Part shown: piece after piece, positions 1 through 6,615 of the stretch | Layout: each line of letters begins with the position of its first letter | Position numbering within the stretch: the first letter of the stretch is position 1 | Source: JBFLVN01 sp040758475 | GTDB lineage: Bacteria > JAGRBM01 | Length of the DNA stretch: 9,182 nucleotides | NCBI GenBank assembly: GCA_040758475.1 | Contig: JBFLVN010000147.1 | Coordinates: forward strand, 1-9,182 | Reading direction: 5' to 3' | Position numbers and translations under genes: made by a program | The notes under the pieces: model-generated | What the model saw: the letters and a program-made list of their open reading frames with translations, nothing else | What the model was told of the DNA's origin: nothing | Databases searched by the model: none

Positions 1-339
1 TTCGGATTCAACGCCATGGAGTTCGACACCGCCGTCCGGCACAAGGCCCCTTTCGTCTGCTTCGTTGCCAACAACGGCGGATGGGGGATGTGCAAGCACG
101 GCCAGGGGATTCAGTTCGGATACGATCACTTGCTGGCCACGGAACTGGGCGAGCGCTCCTACCACGAAGTGGCCCGGGCGCTCGGCGGCTACGGCGAAGC
201 CGTCACTTCGGCCGAGGAACTCCCCCGGGCCATTGACCGGGCGCTCTCTTCGGACCGGCCCGCGTGCCTGAACGTCGCGACGGACCCCAAGTCCTTCTCC
301 GCCGCGACGGCGCTGCTCGCCAGCATGGCGTCGGCGTGA
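1..339 (+). CDS. Thiamine-diphosphate-dependent enzyme, C-terminal fragment (acetolactate synthase/benzaldehyde lyase superfamily)
   Basis: The reading frame is open from the first base of the window and stops at TGA 337-339, so only the last 112 residues are seen; the ATG at 16 is internal, not the start. The visible part is the C-terminal ThDP-binding (PP) domain. It begins with FGFNAMEFDTA, which in this family directly follows the GDGS of the ThDP/Mg motif, and about 15 residues later comes NNGGWGM, the paired asparagines that close the GDG-x(25-30)-NN metal-binding motif. The tail (EELPRAIDRAL, then RPACLNVATDP) matches the usual end of the fold. Relatives include acetolactate synthase, oxalyl-CoA decarboxylase, 2-hydroxyacyl-CoA lyase and benzoylformate decarboxylase. 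The substrate-specifying regions are outside the window, so the reaction is unknown. The flavin oxidoreductase gene starts 117 bp downstream on the same strand and may be co-transcribed. Confidence 0.85.
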   Translation, partial: FGFNAMEFDTAVRHKAPFVCFVANNGGWGMCKHGQGIQFGYDHLLATELGERSYHEVARALGGYGEAVTSAEELPRAIDRALSSDRPACLNVATDPKSFSAATALLASMASA

Positions 340-361
340 AGAGGGCCAATCACCCGCGGTA

Positions 362-373
362 AAAAGCGCTTTT
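362..373. promoter_or_regulatory. 12-bp perfect palindrome in the intergenic gap, possible operator
   Basis: The sequence AAAAGCGCTTTT is a perfect 12-bp palindrome, 23 bp after the stop of the ThDP enzyme and 84 bp before the oxidoreductase ATG. It has no spacer to form a hairpin loop, so it is more like a dimeric-regulator binding site than a terminator. It also stands out as A/T-rich in GC-rich surroundings. The binding protein is unknown and chance occurrence is possible. Confidence 0.25.
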
Positions 374-425
374 ATGCGTTTCCTCATATCGCGGTCTTGC
401 GGGAAATCCCCATCATGTACGTCGC

Positions 426-444
426 TGACGTCGGCGTCATTTTT
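426..444 (+). terminator. Short hairpin plus T-tract, possible weak terminator or attenuator
   Basis: TGACG (426-430), loop TCGG, CGTCA (435-439) forms a 5-bp perfect stem with a 4-nt loop, followed directly by five T (440-444). This is the minimal form of an intrinsic terminator. It lies 87 bp after the ThDP enzyme stop and 13 bp before the oxidoreductase ATG. It could end the upstream transcript or partly attenuate read-through. The stem is short, so efficiency would be low; the same repeat could instead be a protein-binding site. Confidence 0.3.
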
Positions 445-454
445 CGGGGAAAAA
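440..454 (+). promoter_or_regulatory. A/T hairpin covering the weak Shine-Dalgarno of the oxidoreductase gene
   Basis: TTTTTC (440-445), loop GGG, GAAAAA (449-454) is a perfect 6-bp inverted repeat ending two bases before the ATG at 457. The only Shine-Dalgarno-like bases for that ATG (GGGGA, 446-450) lie in its loop and 3' arm. Its 5' arm is the T-tract of the preceding hairpin, so the U-tract is shared between the two structures. The stem is nearly all A-T pairs and would be weak. Confidence 0.25.
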
Positions 455-456
455 AC

Positions 457-1971
457 ATGGCAGCAACAAGAGCGGTTAAACGGCGGAAGAACGGGCACAA
501 AAAAACTTCTCACGACGCCATCGTGATCGGAACGGGCATGGGGGGCTCGGCCTGCGGCGCCATCCTGGCCTCCCACGGTTTCCGGACGCTCGTTCTGGAA
601 AAGAATCCCCGGGTGGGGGGTTCTTGCTCTTACTACGAAAAAGAGGGTTTCCACGTGGACATGGGCACCCACATGTTCATCCGCGGGAACAAGGGCCCTT
701 TTGGGGAATGCACCCGGCGGCTCGGCATGGGGACACCGCTCCGGTTCCGCCATGCGAAGAAAATGGTCTGGATGCGCGGATTCAACATGGACGTTGAGTC
801 CCCTTCGAAGTCCTGGGAGATCCCCTGGGTGCTACTCACGGCTTTCTACCAGTCGGGGCTTCCGCTCTCTTCCATCCCCGTCATGGCCAGGATGTTCTAC
901 GACATCCTCACCATGCCGCCCCAGGAGATCGAGAAGTGGGACCACCGGACCATCGATGAGTTCATGGACCGTTATACGAAAGATACTTTCGTCCACGGCG
1001 CGGTGGGGTTCCTGCTGGGCCTCTACTTCATCCTGCCCACGTGGCAGGCCTCCGCCGGGGAGTCCATCTGGAACCTCCAACACTTCTTCCGGGATAACAA
1101 CTTGGGCTACCCGCAGGGGGGCGCCGTGGCCATCCCCAAGGCGTTTCTCAAAGGGGCCGAGCTGCACGGCGCGCGGGTGCTGACCCGCGCCCCGGTGGAA
1201 AAAATCCTGGTCGAAGACGGCCGGGCGCGGGGCGTCCGGCTCAAGGACGGCACAGAATTCCACGCGCCCACCGTGGTTTCCACCTCTTCCATGAAGGACA
1301 CCCTGTTCCGCATGGTGGGCCGGGAACACCTCACCGACGCCTACGCCGAACGGGTGGATTCCATCAAGGGGAGCTACATCGCCGTACAGGCCAAGATCGG
1401 GCTCCGCAAGAAGGTGACCGACGTGGGGTGCGTCTGCGGGGGCTATCCGCTCACCATCGGCCGCCGCGAGATCAACCGCACGAAGCTCCTCGAAACCTTC
1501 CAGCAGATGGATTCGGGCGTCCTTCCCAAATTCACGCCGATCTACTGCCCCATCCCGAGCAATTTCGATCCGGAACTGGCGCCCCCCGATCACCAGATCC
1601 TCACCGCCTGCGCCGTCGCCCCGACGGCGGACGTGAAGCTCCAGGACGGCGAGAAGGCGTGGCTCGATTCCCTGCGCACGGCCCTCTACGAAATGATCCC
1701 GGGTTTGAAGGAAAACATCCTCTTCGAGGATACCTTCTCCGTCCGGGCCATCGCCGGGTGGATCGGCAAGAGTTCGGGGGCGGCGGTGACGACCGCCCAG
1801 ACCCCGGACCAGGTGGGCCGGCAGCGGCCGGGGCACCGGACGCCGGTGCGGGGGCTCTACCTGGCGGGCGACTGCGCCGGGGGGCGCGGCGTCGGGACCG
1901 AACTCGCCTGCCAGTCCGGGATGGATTGCGCGGACCTCATCGACCGGGACCGGATGCGCGGGTTCGTTTGA
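457..1971 (+). CDS. FAD-dependent oxidoreductase, phytoene desaturase (CrtI/CrtISO)-like
   Basis: A 504-residue protein of usual CrtI-superfamily length. Residues 20-56 form the FAD dinucleotide-binding beta-alpha-beta unit: VIGTGMGG (23-30, GxGxxG), the acidic LVLEK (E48) that binds the ADP ribose, then the RVGG signature (52-55). The C-terminal FAD motif GLYLAGDCAGGRGVGTE (466-482) is typical of phytoene desaturases, carotenoid isomerases and retinol saturases. A hydrophobic stretch around 181-196 may line the lipid channel or touch the membrane; I see no signal peptide. Members desaturate, saturate or isomerise long polyenes or lipids, but the substrate here is unknown and no other carotenoid gene is visible. 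I chose ATG 457 because the flavin fold starts about 20 residues later. A TTG at 397 and an ATG at 415 are in frame, but they add residues encoded by the repeat-rich leader. Residues 5-16 are strongly basic, unusual just before the flavin fold. The family is sure; the exact reaction is not. Confidence 0.9.
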   Translation: MAATRAVKRRKNGHKKTSHDAIVIGTGMGGSACGAILASHGFRTLVLEKNPRVGGSCSYYEKEGFHVDMGTHMFIRGNKGPFGECTRRLGMGTPLRFRHAKKMVWMRGFNMDVESPSKSWEIPWVLLTAFYQSGLPLSSIPVMARMFYDILTMPPQEIEKWDHRTIDEFMDRYTKDTFVHGAVGFLLGLYFILPTWQASAGESIWNLQHFFRDNNLGYPQGGAVAIPKAFLKGAELHGARVLTRAPVEKILVEDGRARGVRLKDGTEFHAPTVVSTSSMKDTLFRMVGREHLTDAYAERVDSIKGSYIAVQAKIGLRKKVTDVGCVCGGYPLTIGRREINRTKLLETFQQMDSGVLPKFTPIYCPIPSNFDPELAPPDHQILTACAVAPTADVKLQDGEKAWLDSLRTALYEMIPGLKENILFEDTFSVRAIAGWIGKSSGAAVTTAQTPDQVGRQRPGHRTPVRGLYLAGDCAGGRGVGTELACQSGMDCADLIDRDRMRGFV

Positions 1972-2060
1972 GACGGCCGTTTCACGGGCCCCCGGCTGGC
2001 CCGGTGCACCCGGGGTTGTACGGCCGCAAAGGCTTCTTGGATTCCTACCATTCGTGCGGC

Positions 2061-2089
2061 TTGTCTTAGAGGGCCTAAGTGGCTAGATA
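2061..2089 (+). promoter_or_regulatory. Possible promoter of the tRNA-Arg gene
   Basis: TTGTCT (2061-2066, four of six matches to the -35 consensus) is separated by 17 bp from TAGATA (2084-2089, weak -10). This would start transcription near 2096, about 30 nt before the mature tRNA. An inverted repeat CTTAG-AGGGC-CTAAG (2065-2079) overlaps the -35 end and spacer. The 154-bp gap between the oxidoreductase stop and the tRNA holds no other clear signal; in particular no stem plus T-run terminator was seen. Confidence 0.3.
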
Positions 2090-2125
2090 GATTGGCCTTT
2101 CGGGCGGATTTCGCCGCTCACCCAC

Positions 2126-2202
2126 GCGCCCGTAGCTCAACTGGATAGAGCATCTGACTACGGATCAGAAGGTTGCAAGTTCGACTCTTGCCGGGCGCGC
2201 CA
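2126..2202 (+). tRNA. tRNA-Arg, anticodon ACG, CCA encoded
   Basis: The cloverleaf folds fully. Acceptor stem GCGCCCG (2126-2132) pairs with CGGGCGC (2192-2198). D-stem GCTC/GAGC closes a loop containing GG. Anticodon stem TCTGA/TCAGA (2153-2157 with 2165-2169) holds loop CTACGGA, giving anticodon ACG at 2160-2162. There is a 5-nt variable loop, then T-stem GCAAG/CTTGC with loop TTCGACT. The discriminator is G2199 and CCA (2200-2202) is encoded. ACG is the bacterial arginine anticodon whose A34 is normally deaminated to inosine by TadA to read CGU, CGC and CGA. Five T follow immediately (2204-2208). The gene is convergent with the signalling operon, whose last stop codon is only 42 bp away. 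Confidence 0.97.
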
Positions 2203-2244
2203 GTTTTTCCGCCGGCTGGATCGCACCCCGTGTTTTGCGCGGCG

Positions 2245-4176
2245 CTAGGGCTCTTTCAGCCCCTTGAGCCGCTCGTTGATCACCGCCCGCAGGGCGTCGA
2301 TTTGAAAAGGCTTCTCCACCCAGGAATTGCAGGTCTGGTCCAGAAAGGCCCGGGCGCGCGGCGTGAACGTTCCTCCCGTCAGGAAAACCATGCGCGCGGC
2401 CTGGTCGGGGGCGATCTCCTCGAGTTTCACGAAAAGATCCATCCCGGTTACGTGCGGCATCATGAGGTCGCACAAAATGAGATCGAAGCGCTCGCCAGCC
2501 TGGAACCGGGAGAGGGCGGTAGCTGCTTCCGTTTCCGCGGAAACCTCGTGTTCGTCCGAAAAGAAATCCTTGAGCAAGTTCACGATCATCTCTTCGTCGT
2601 CCACGACCAGGATGCGGCCGCGGGAAGAGGGCTCAAGCGCCAGAGCGGCCTTGGGTTCGGAACGCACGGCCTCCGGCGGCGCGGCGGGCAGGACGATCTC
2701 GAAAGTGCTCCCCTTCCCCTCCGCGCTGATGACGCGAATTTCCCCGCCCAAAGAAGTGATGATCCGATGGCAGATGGAGAGCCCCAGCCCCGTTCCGACG
2801 CCGACCGGCTTGGTCGTGAAAAACGGCGTAAAGAGCTGACGCACGGTTTCCGAAGACATCCCGCAGCCCGTGTCCTGCACTTTTACGATCACCTTGCCGT
2901 CCCGTGAAGTTTCCGTGATCAACTGGATTTCATTGCCGGAGGCGTTCCCCTCGGGGATCGATTGGGCGGCGTTGACGATGAGGTTCAAGAACACCTGGCC
3001 GAGCCGCGATTCGTTGGCCAGAACGGGGGGCACGTCTTCGTAGCGCCGGGTAAGGACCGCCCGGTGGCGGATTTCGTTCCGGGCCATCCGGGCCGAAGAG
3101 TCCAGAACCTGATGGACGTTCACCGGTTCCCGTTTTTCCTCATCCCCCCGCGAGAAGACGCGCAAGTCCCGGACGATGTTCTGGACGCGGAGCGCCGCTT
3201 CCTGGATGTCCCGCAGGCGCCCATGAACGCGAGAGAGTTCCGTGGTCCCCGTTCCCCTCTCCTTTAAAAAACCATCCAGATCGCGCAAGGCCAGTTCGAG
3301 GTATCCCAGGATCACGGCCAGGGGATTGTTGATCTCATGCGCCACTCCCGCGGCTAGTAGGCCGACCGACGCCATGCGGTCGGCGATCATGACCTGTTCC
3401 TGGAGGCGCCTTCTCTCGGTAACGTCCGTGACCATGGCGAGGGCGCCGGCGCACCGCCCGTCTTCATCCAGCCTCGGACTGATGGAAAAGGCCCCCCAGA
3501 ATTCCTCCCCATCCCGCCGGCGGACGCGGAATTCGTACTGGTGCAATGCGCTCTCTCGCGGAGGCTTGAGGGCTTCCAGGGCTGCGCTACGCCAGGCTTC
3601 GTCGAAATAATCCCCGAAGGGAGTCCAAAGAATCTCGTCGGAGGCCGCTCCCAGCATGTCGGCCATCTGCCGGTTGACGAAAACCGTTTTCGTCTGGCCA
3701 TCGACCACCCAGATGCCTTCCCGGGCGGTCTCGACGATCTGACGGTATTTCCGTTCGCTCTCCCGGAACGCCGCTTCCGCCGTGTGGCGCTCCCTGCGGA
3801 CGGCCACTTCCCTTAGCTCCCTCTCCACCGCCGGAAGAAACCGGGCGAGACGGGCCTTGGAAACGAAATCGCTCGCGCCCGCCTTGAGGGCCGCGACGGC
3901 CATTTCCTCGTCGATCGTACCGGAAACGATGATGAAAGGGATATCCCGGTCGAAGCTTTGCGCGACTTCCAGGGCCGGCATCGCCCCGAATCCGGGGAGG
4001 GCGTAATCCGAAACGATGATGTCCCAGGATTCCTGCTGAAGAGCGGCCCTCATGTCTTCGGCATTCTCTACGCGCTTGCAGATCGTTTTATAGTCCGCCT
4101 TCCGGAACTCCCGCTGCAACAATTCGGCGTCGTCGTCCCGGTCTTCAACCAGAAGCACGCGGAGGGTCTTGTCCAT
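2245..4176 (-). CDS. Hybrid histidine kinase, REC-PAS-HisKA-HATPase-REC
   Basis: A 643-residue soluble kinase with no transmembrane segment visible. Domains in order: receiver (about 4-120; acidic E11/D12, phospho-acceptor D57, S85, K107), PAS (about 140-255, ending in VTDVTERRRLQ), HisKA with phospho-acceptor H280 in AHEINNPLA (NtrB-like), HATPase_c (N-box N398/N402, DTGCGM 435-440, FFTTKPVG, GTGLGLS 461-467), then a C-terminal receiver (about 521-637; D526/D527, D570, T600, K622). The PAS domain may sense a small molecule, but no cofactor residue is obvious. I start at ATG 4176: GGAGAG (4185-4190) sits 8 nt upstream, and the receiver begins at once. An in-frame start at 4233 would overlap the upstream gene and add 19 residues of no family character. 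The gap to the upstream stop is 20 bp, so it is probably last in the operon. No terminator is evident downstream. It can receive phosphate at D57 and pass it on, so it is likely a relay element, not a simple sensor. Confidence 0.93.
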   Translation of the reverse strand: MDKTLRVLLVEDRDDDAELLQREFRKADYKTICKRVENAEDMRAALQQESWDIIVSDYALPGFGAMPALEVAQSFDRDIPFIIVSGTIDEEMAVAALKAGASDFVSKARLARFLPAVERELREVAVRRERHTAEAAFRESERKYRQIVETAREGIWVVDGQTKTVFVNRQMADMLGAASDEILWTPFGDYFDEAWRSAALEALKPPRESALHQYEFRVRRRDGEEFWGAFSISPRLDEDGRCAGALAMVTDVTERRRLQEQVMIADRMASVGLLAAGVAHEINNPLAVILGYLELALRDLDGFLKERGTGTTELSRVHGRLRDIQEAALRVQNIVRDLRVFSRGDEEKREPVNVHQVLDSSARMARNEIRHRAVLTRRYEDVPPVLANESRLGQVFLNLIVNAAQSIPEGNASGNEIQLITETSRDGKVIVKVQDTGCGMSSETVRQLFTPFFTTKPVGVGTGLGLSICHRIITSLGGEIRVISAEGKGSTFEIVLPAAPPEAVRSEPKAALALEPSSRGRILVVDDEEMIVNLLKDFFSDEHEVSAETEAATALSRFQAGERFDLILCDLMMPHVTGMDLFVKLEEIAPDQAARMVFLTGGTFTPRARAFLDQTCNSWVEKPFQIDALRAVINERLKGLKEP

Positions 4177-4196
4177 CGCTGGCACTCTCCAACGCC

Positions 4197-4643
4197 TTAC
4201 GGAAGCGGCGGCGCCTCGTTCAGGACCAGCCAATAGAGCCCTAGTTGCGCCGCGGCTTCCACGAATTGCCCGAAATCAACTGGCTTTCGGACGTAGCTGT
4301 TGGCCCCCAAGTTGTAACTCGCGATGATGTCGCGCTCTTCCTTGCTCGAAGTGAGCACGACGACCGGAAGCCTCCGGGTCGCTTCCTGGCCGCGCATGTG
4401 CCGCAGCACTTCGAGTCCGTCGACTTTGGGAAGCTTGAGGTCGAGCAGGACGACCTGGGGCATTTCGGAATCGGGCCGGCGGGCGTGAGGGCCGCGGGCG
4501 TAGAGGTAATCGAGGGCCTCCTGGCCGTCCCGGACCACGATGATCCGGTTCGCCACCTTGCTCTTCTCGAAAGCCCGCAGCGTGAGTTGCACGTCGTCGT
4601 CGTTGTCCTCAACCAGCAGAATGATGGGGTTGTGTTCGCTCAT
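4197..4643 (-). CDS. Single-domain response regulator, Rcp (cyanobacterial phytochrome regulator) type
   Basis: A 148-residue CheY-fold protein with no output domain. Conserved residues: acidic pocket E12/D13 in LLVEDNDDD, phospho-acceptor D68 in LLDLKLPKVDG, T98 in VVVLTSS, and K120-P121 in YVRKPVDF. The E-D-N-D-D-D start, the LDLKLPK motif, the 21-residue insertion between D47-Y48 and D68, and the extended C-terminus (QLGLYWLVLNE) are typical of Rcp1-like regulators, which elsewhere partner phytochrome-type kinases and dimerise through that C-terminus. It most likely shuttles phosphate between the kinases on either side. The first 35 bp overlap the end of the triple-receiver kinase gene. 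The start at ATG 4643 is well supported by a strong Shine-Dalgarno inside that gene. No photoreceptor is present in the window. Confidence 0.94.
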   Translation of the reverse strand: MSEHNPIILLVEDNDDDVQLTLRAFEKSKVANRIIVVRDGQEALDYLYARGPHARRPDSEMPQVVLLDLKLPKVDGLEVLRHMRGQEATRRLPVVVLTSSKEERDIIASYNLGANSYVRKPVDFGQFVEAAAQLGLYWLVLNEAPPLP

Positions 4644-6615
4644 AGGCCTCTCCTCCTTTCGATAAAGGAATCGTCCACCGGAACGTCGCCCCCGCTCCGG
4701 GAGATGCTTCCACCCAAATCCGCCCCCCGTGCCGGTCGACGATCCGGTAGACCGTCGCCAGGCCGATCCCCGTGCCGGGGAATTCCGTATCCTTGTGAAG
4801 CCTCTGGAAAGGAGCGAACAGTTTCGCGGCGTACTCCATGTCGAACCCCGCGCCGTTGTCCTTTACGTAATAGACGGACTCCCGCCCGTTCGCTTCGGTT
4901 CCAACTTCGATCATCGCTCGGGGCGTTTTTCCCGTGAACTTCCAGGCGTTCCCAAGGAGATTCTCCAGGGCGATCTTCAAAAGGCGGGGGTCGGCTTCCA
5001 CGACAAGGCCCCCCTGAGTCCGGAATTCCACCTGCCTTTCAGGTGCCCGCTCTTGCAGGGCTTTCACGATGGCGGTCACCATCGCGGAGAGGTCCACGGA
5101 TTCCCGGTTCAAGTCCATCCGGCCGATCCGGGAGAGTTGAAGGAGATCGTCGATCAGTTCGCCCATGCGCTGGGCGGCTCCCCGGATGCGGCGCAGGTAA
5201 TCGGAAGCTTTCTCATCGAGCGCCTTTCCGTAGTCCTCCACCAGCGCCTGGCTGAACCCATCGATGCTCCGCAAGGGGGCGCGCAAGTCGTGGGAGACGG
5301 AATAGCTGAACGTCTCGAGTTCCCGGTTCTTCCTTTCGAGTTCCGCGATCAAGGCGGCCCGGGTCTCCGCCAGTTCCCTCGCCGCCCGGGCTTCCGCCGC
5401 TTCCAATTCCACGCGAAGGAGCTGCTCCCGAATCCGCCGGTTTTCCCCCTCGAACTGGCGCCTTCGAAGCTGGGCGCGGACCCGGGCGCGCAGAATCTCG
5501 AGGTCGCTCGATTTCGAAATGTAATCGTCGGCCCCGGCGATGAGCCCTTCGATCATCGTGTTGCGGTCTTCCATGGCGGTCAGCATGATCACGGGGATGT
5601 CGCGCAAAAAGGGAGCGGCCTTGATGCGCCGGCAGGTCTCCTGGCCGCTCAGGCCCGGCATCAGGAGGTCGAGCAGGATGCAATCGACGGCCTGCACGGC
5701 CAGGAGTTCGAGCGCTTCTTCCCCCGACTTCGCCATCGCGACGTCGTAACCCTCGCCGCGGAGGGCGTCGGTAAGTTCGTGCAAGTACGTCAGGCTGTCG
5801 TCGACGGCCAGGATTTTCTTGGGGCCCAGGAGGCTGACCGCCGACTGGCTCGTCGATTCCGGCGCTTTGCGGAGGGCCGCCGCAAGCCGGGCGAAAACCA
5901 CCGGGATGTCCTCTTCCTTGCGGACGAAGGCGTCGGCGCCGGCTTCGAGAGCCTTTAGTTCCGCCCCCTGTTCCTCGGACCCCGTTAGCAACACGCAGAG
6001 CGTCTGCCGTAGCGCCGTGTCCAGCCGGATGCGCCGAATGACGGTCGCTCCGTCGATCCCCGGCAAGACGCCGTCGACGACGACGGCTGAGGGGCGCAGA
6101 TCGGCCGCCATTCGCAGGCCCTCTTCGCCGGAAGCGGCCGTCATGACTCCGTAGTCTTGTTTTTCGAGGGCCTGCTGCAATTCGCTCCGGAAGGTAGAGC
6201 TATCGTCGATGACCAGGACGGTCTGGCGTTTGCCACCGGCTTCTTGATCGCCGTGGCGCAGAAGTTGCCGGGCCCGGGAAACAACGTAGCTCCGGTCGTA
6301 GGGCTTGCCGACGTATTCGTCCGCCCCTTTTTTAAGCCCTTTGATGCGATCGCGGGCTTCGGCTTCGCTCGAAAGGAGCATCACGGGGATGTCCGATTTT
6401 TTGGACGAACGGATTTCCCGCAGAAAGTCGAACCCATCGCCATCGGGCAAGAGGATGTCGAGAACGACGAGATCGCAAGACTGTCCGGCGAGGGCCTTCC
6501 GCGCTTCCTTCACCGAAGAGCACTGGAGTGCTTCGAAATCCGCGGAATGGAAGGCCTCGGCCAGGTCCATCCGTACCGTGAGGCTGTCGTCAACGATGAG
6601 AACGAGCGGTTTCAC
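4609..6615 (-). CDS. Histidine kinase with three N-terminal receiver domains (REC-REC-REC-HisKA-HATPase)
   Basis: A 668-residue soluble kinase. REC1 (about 3-120): D9/D10, acceptor D53, S82, K104. REC2 (about 131-250): D137/D138, D181, T211, K233. REC3 (about 266-383): D272/D273, D316, T346, K368. All three keep every catalytic residue. A charged alpha-helical linker (about 385-433, rich in E, R and A, likely coiled coil) leads to HisKA with H442 in YSVSHDLRAPLRSIDGF, the phytochrome-like form. HATPase_c follows: N552/N556, DNGAGF 586-591, GTGIGLA 614-620. There is no PAS, GAF or membrane sensor, so phosphorylation of the receivers is the only visible input. I use GTG 6615, preceded by AGGA-C-GGAG (6619-6627); an in-frame GTG at 6630 has no Shine-Dalgarno and adds five residues. 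It overlaps cheB by 26 bp and the Rcp-type gene by 35 bp. Known family roles suggest it integrates CheA output; the actual targets are inferred. Confidence 0.93.
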   Translation of the reverse strand: MKPLVLIVDDSLTVRMDLAEAFHSADFEALQCSSVKEARKALAGQSCDLVVLDILLPDGDGFDFLREIRSSKKSDIPVMLLSSEAEARDRIKGLKKGADEYVGKPYDRSYVVSRARQLLRHGDQEAGGKRQTVLVIDDSSTFRSELQQALEKQDYGVMTAASGEEGLRMAADLRPSAVVVDGVLPGIDGATVIRRIRLDTALRQTLCVLLTGSEEQGAELKALEAGADAFVRKEEDIPVVFARLAAALRKAPESTSQSAVSLLGPKKILAVDDSLTYLHELTDALRGEGYDVAMAKSGEEALELLAVQAVDCILLDLLMPGLSGQETCRRIKAAPFLRDIPVIMLTAMEDRNTMIEGLIAGADDYISKSSDLEILRARVRAQLRRRQFEGENRRIREQLLRVELEAAEARAARELAETRAALIAELERKNRELETFSYSVSHDLRAPLRSIDGFSQALVEDYGKALDEKASDYLRRIRGAAQRMGELIDDLLQLSRIGRMDLNRESVDLSAMVTAIVKALQERAPERQVEFRTQGGLVVEADPRLLKIALENLLGNAWKFTGKTPRAMIEVGTEANGRESVYYVKDNGAGFDMEYAAKLFAPFQRLHKDTEFPGTGIGLATVYRIVDRHGGRIWVEASPGAGATFRWTIPLSKGGEAYERTQPHHSAG
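4652..4659 (-). promoter_or_regulatory. Strong ribosome binding site inside the upstream kinase gene
   Basis: Minus-strand AAAGGAGG lies 8 nt before the ATG at 4643 and is the best Shine-Dalgarno in the window. It is encoded within the last codons of the triple-receiver kinase (residues around S652-E656). It sets the start of the Rcp-type regulator and suggests that this small protein is made at a higher rate than the kinase, with translational coupling. Confidence 0.75.

Noticed and set aside
397..456. TTG (397) or ATG (415) as start of the oxidoreductase
   Set aside because: The added residues are encoded by the repeat-rich leader, have no family character and lack a good ribosome site. 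ATG 457 is closer to the expected start of the flavin fold.
832..1836. 334-residue open frame on the minus strand
   Set aside because: Antisense to the CrtI-like gene, whose two FAD motifs are clear; the product is a His/Gly/Arg-rich shadow.
2126..2202. tRNA-Arg 3' end as a phage or island attachment site
   Set aside because: No integrase gene and no second copy of the tRNA 3' end were seen in the window.
2194..2208. GGCGCGCC palindrome plus TTTTT after the tRNA as an intrinsic terminator
   Set aside because: The palindrome has no loop and is part of the acceptor stem and CCA; it is not a proper terminator hairpin, though the T-run may still aid release.
2173..2907. 244-residue open frame on the plus strand
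   Set aside because: It begins inside the tRNA-Arg gene and runs antisense to the last kinase.
4177..4233. Upstream start at 4233 for the REC-PAS-kinase-REC gene
   Set aside because: It would overlap the upstream regulator gene and add 19 non-conserved residues. ATG 4176 has GGAGAG at 8 nt and begins the receiver directly.
4729..5958. 409-residue open frame on the plus strand
   Set aside because: It lies wholly antisense to the triple-receiver kinase, whose receiver and kinase motifs are unmistakable. The product shows no recognisable domain and is a by-product of GC-rich codon use.
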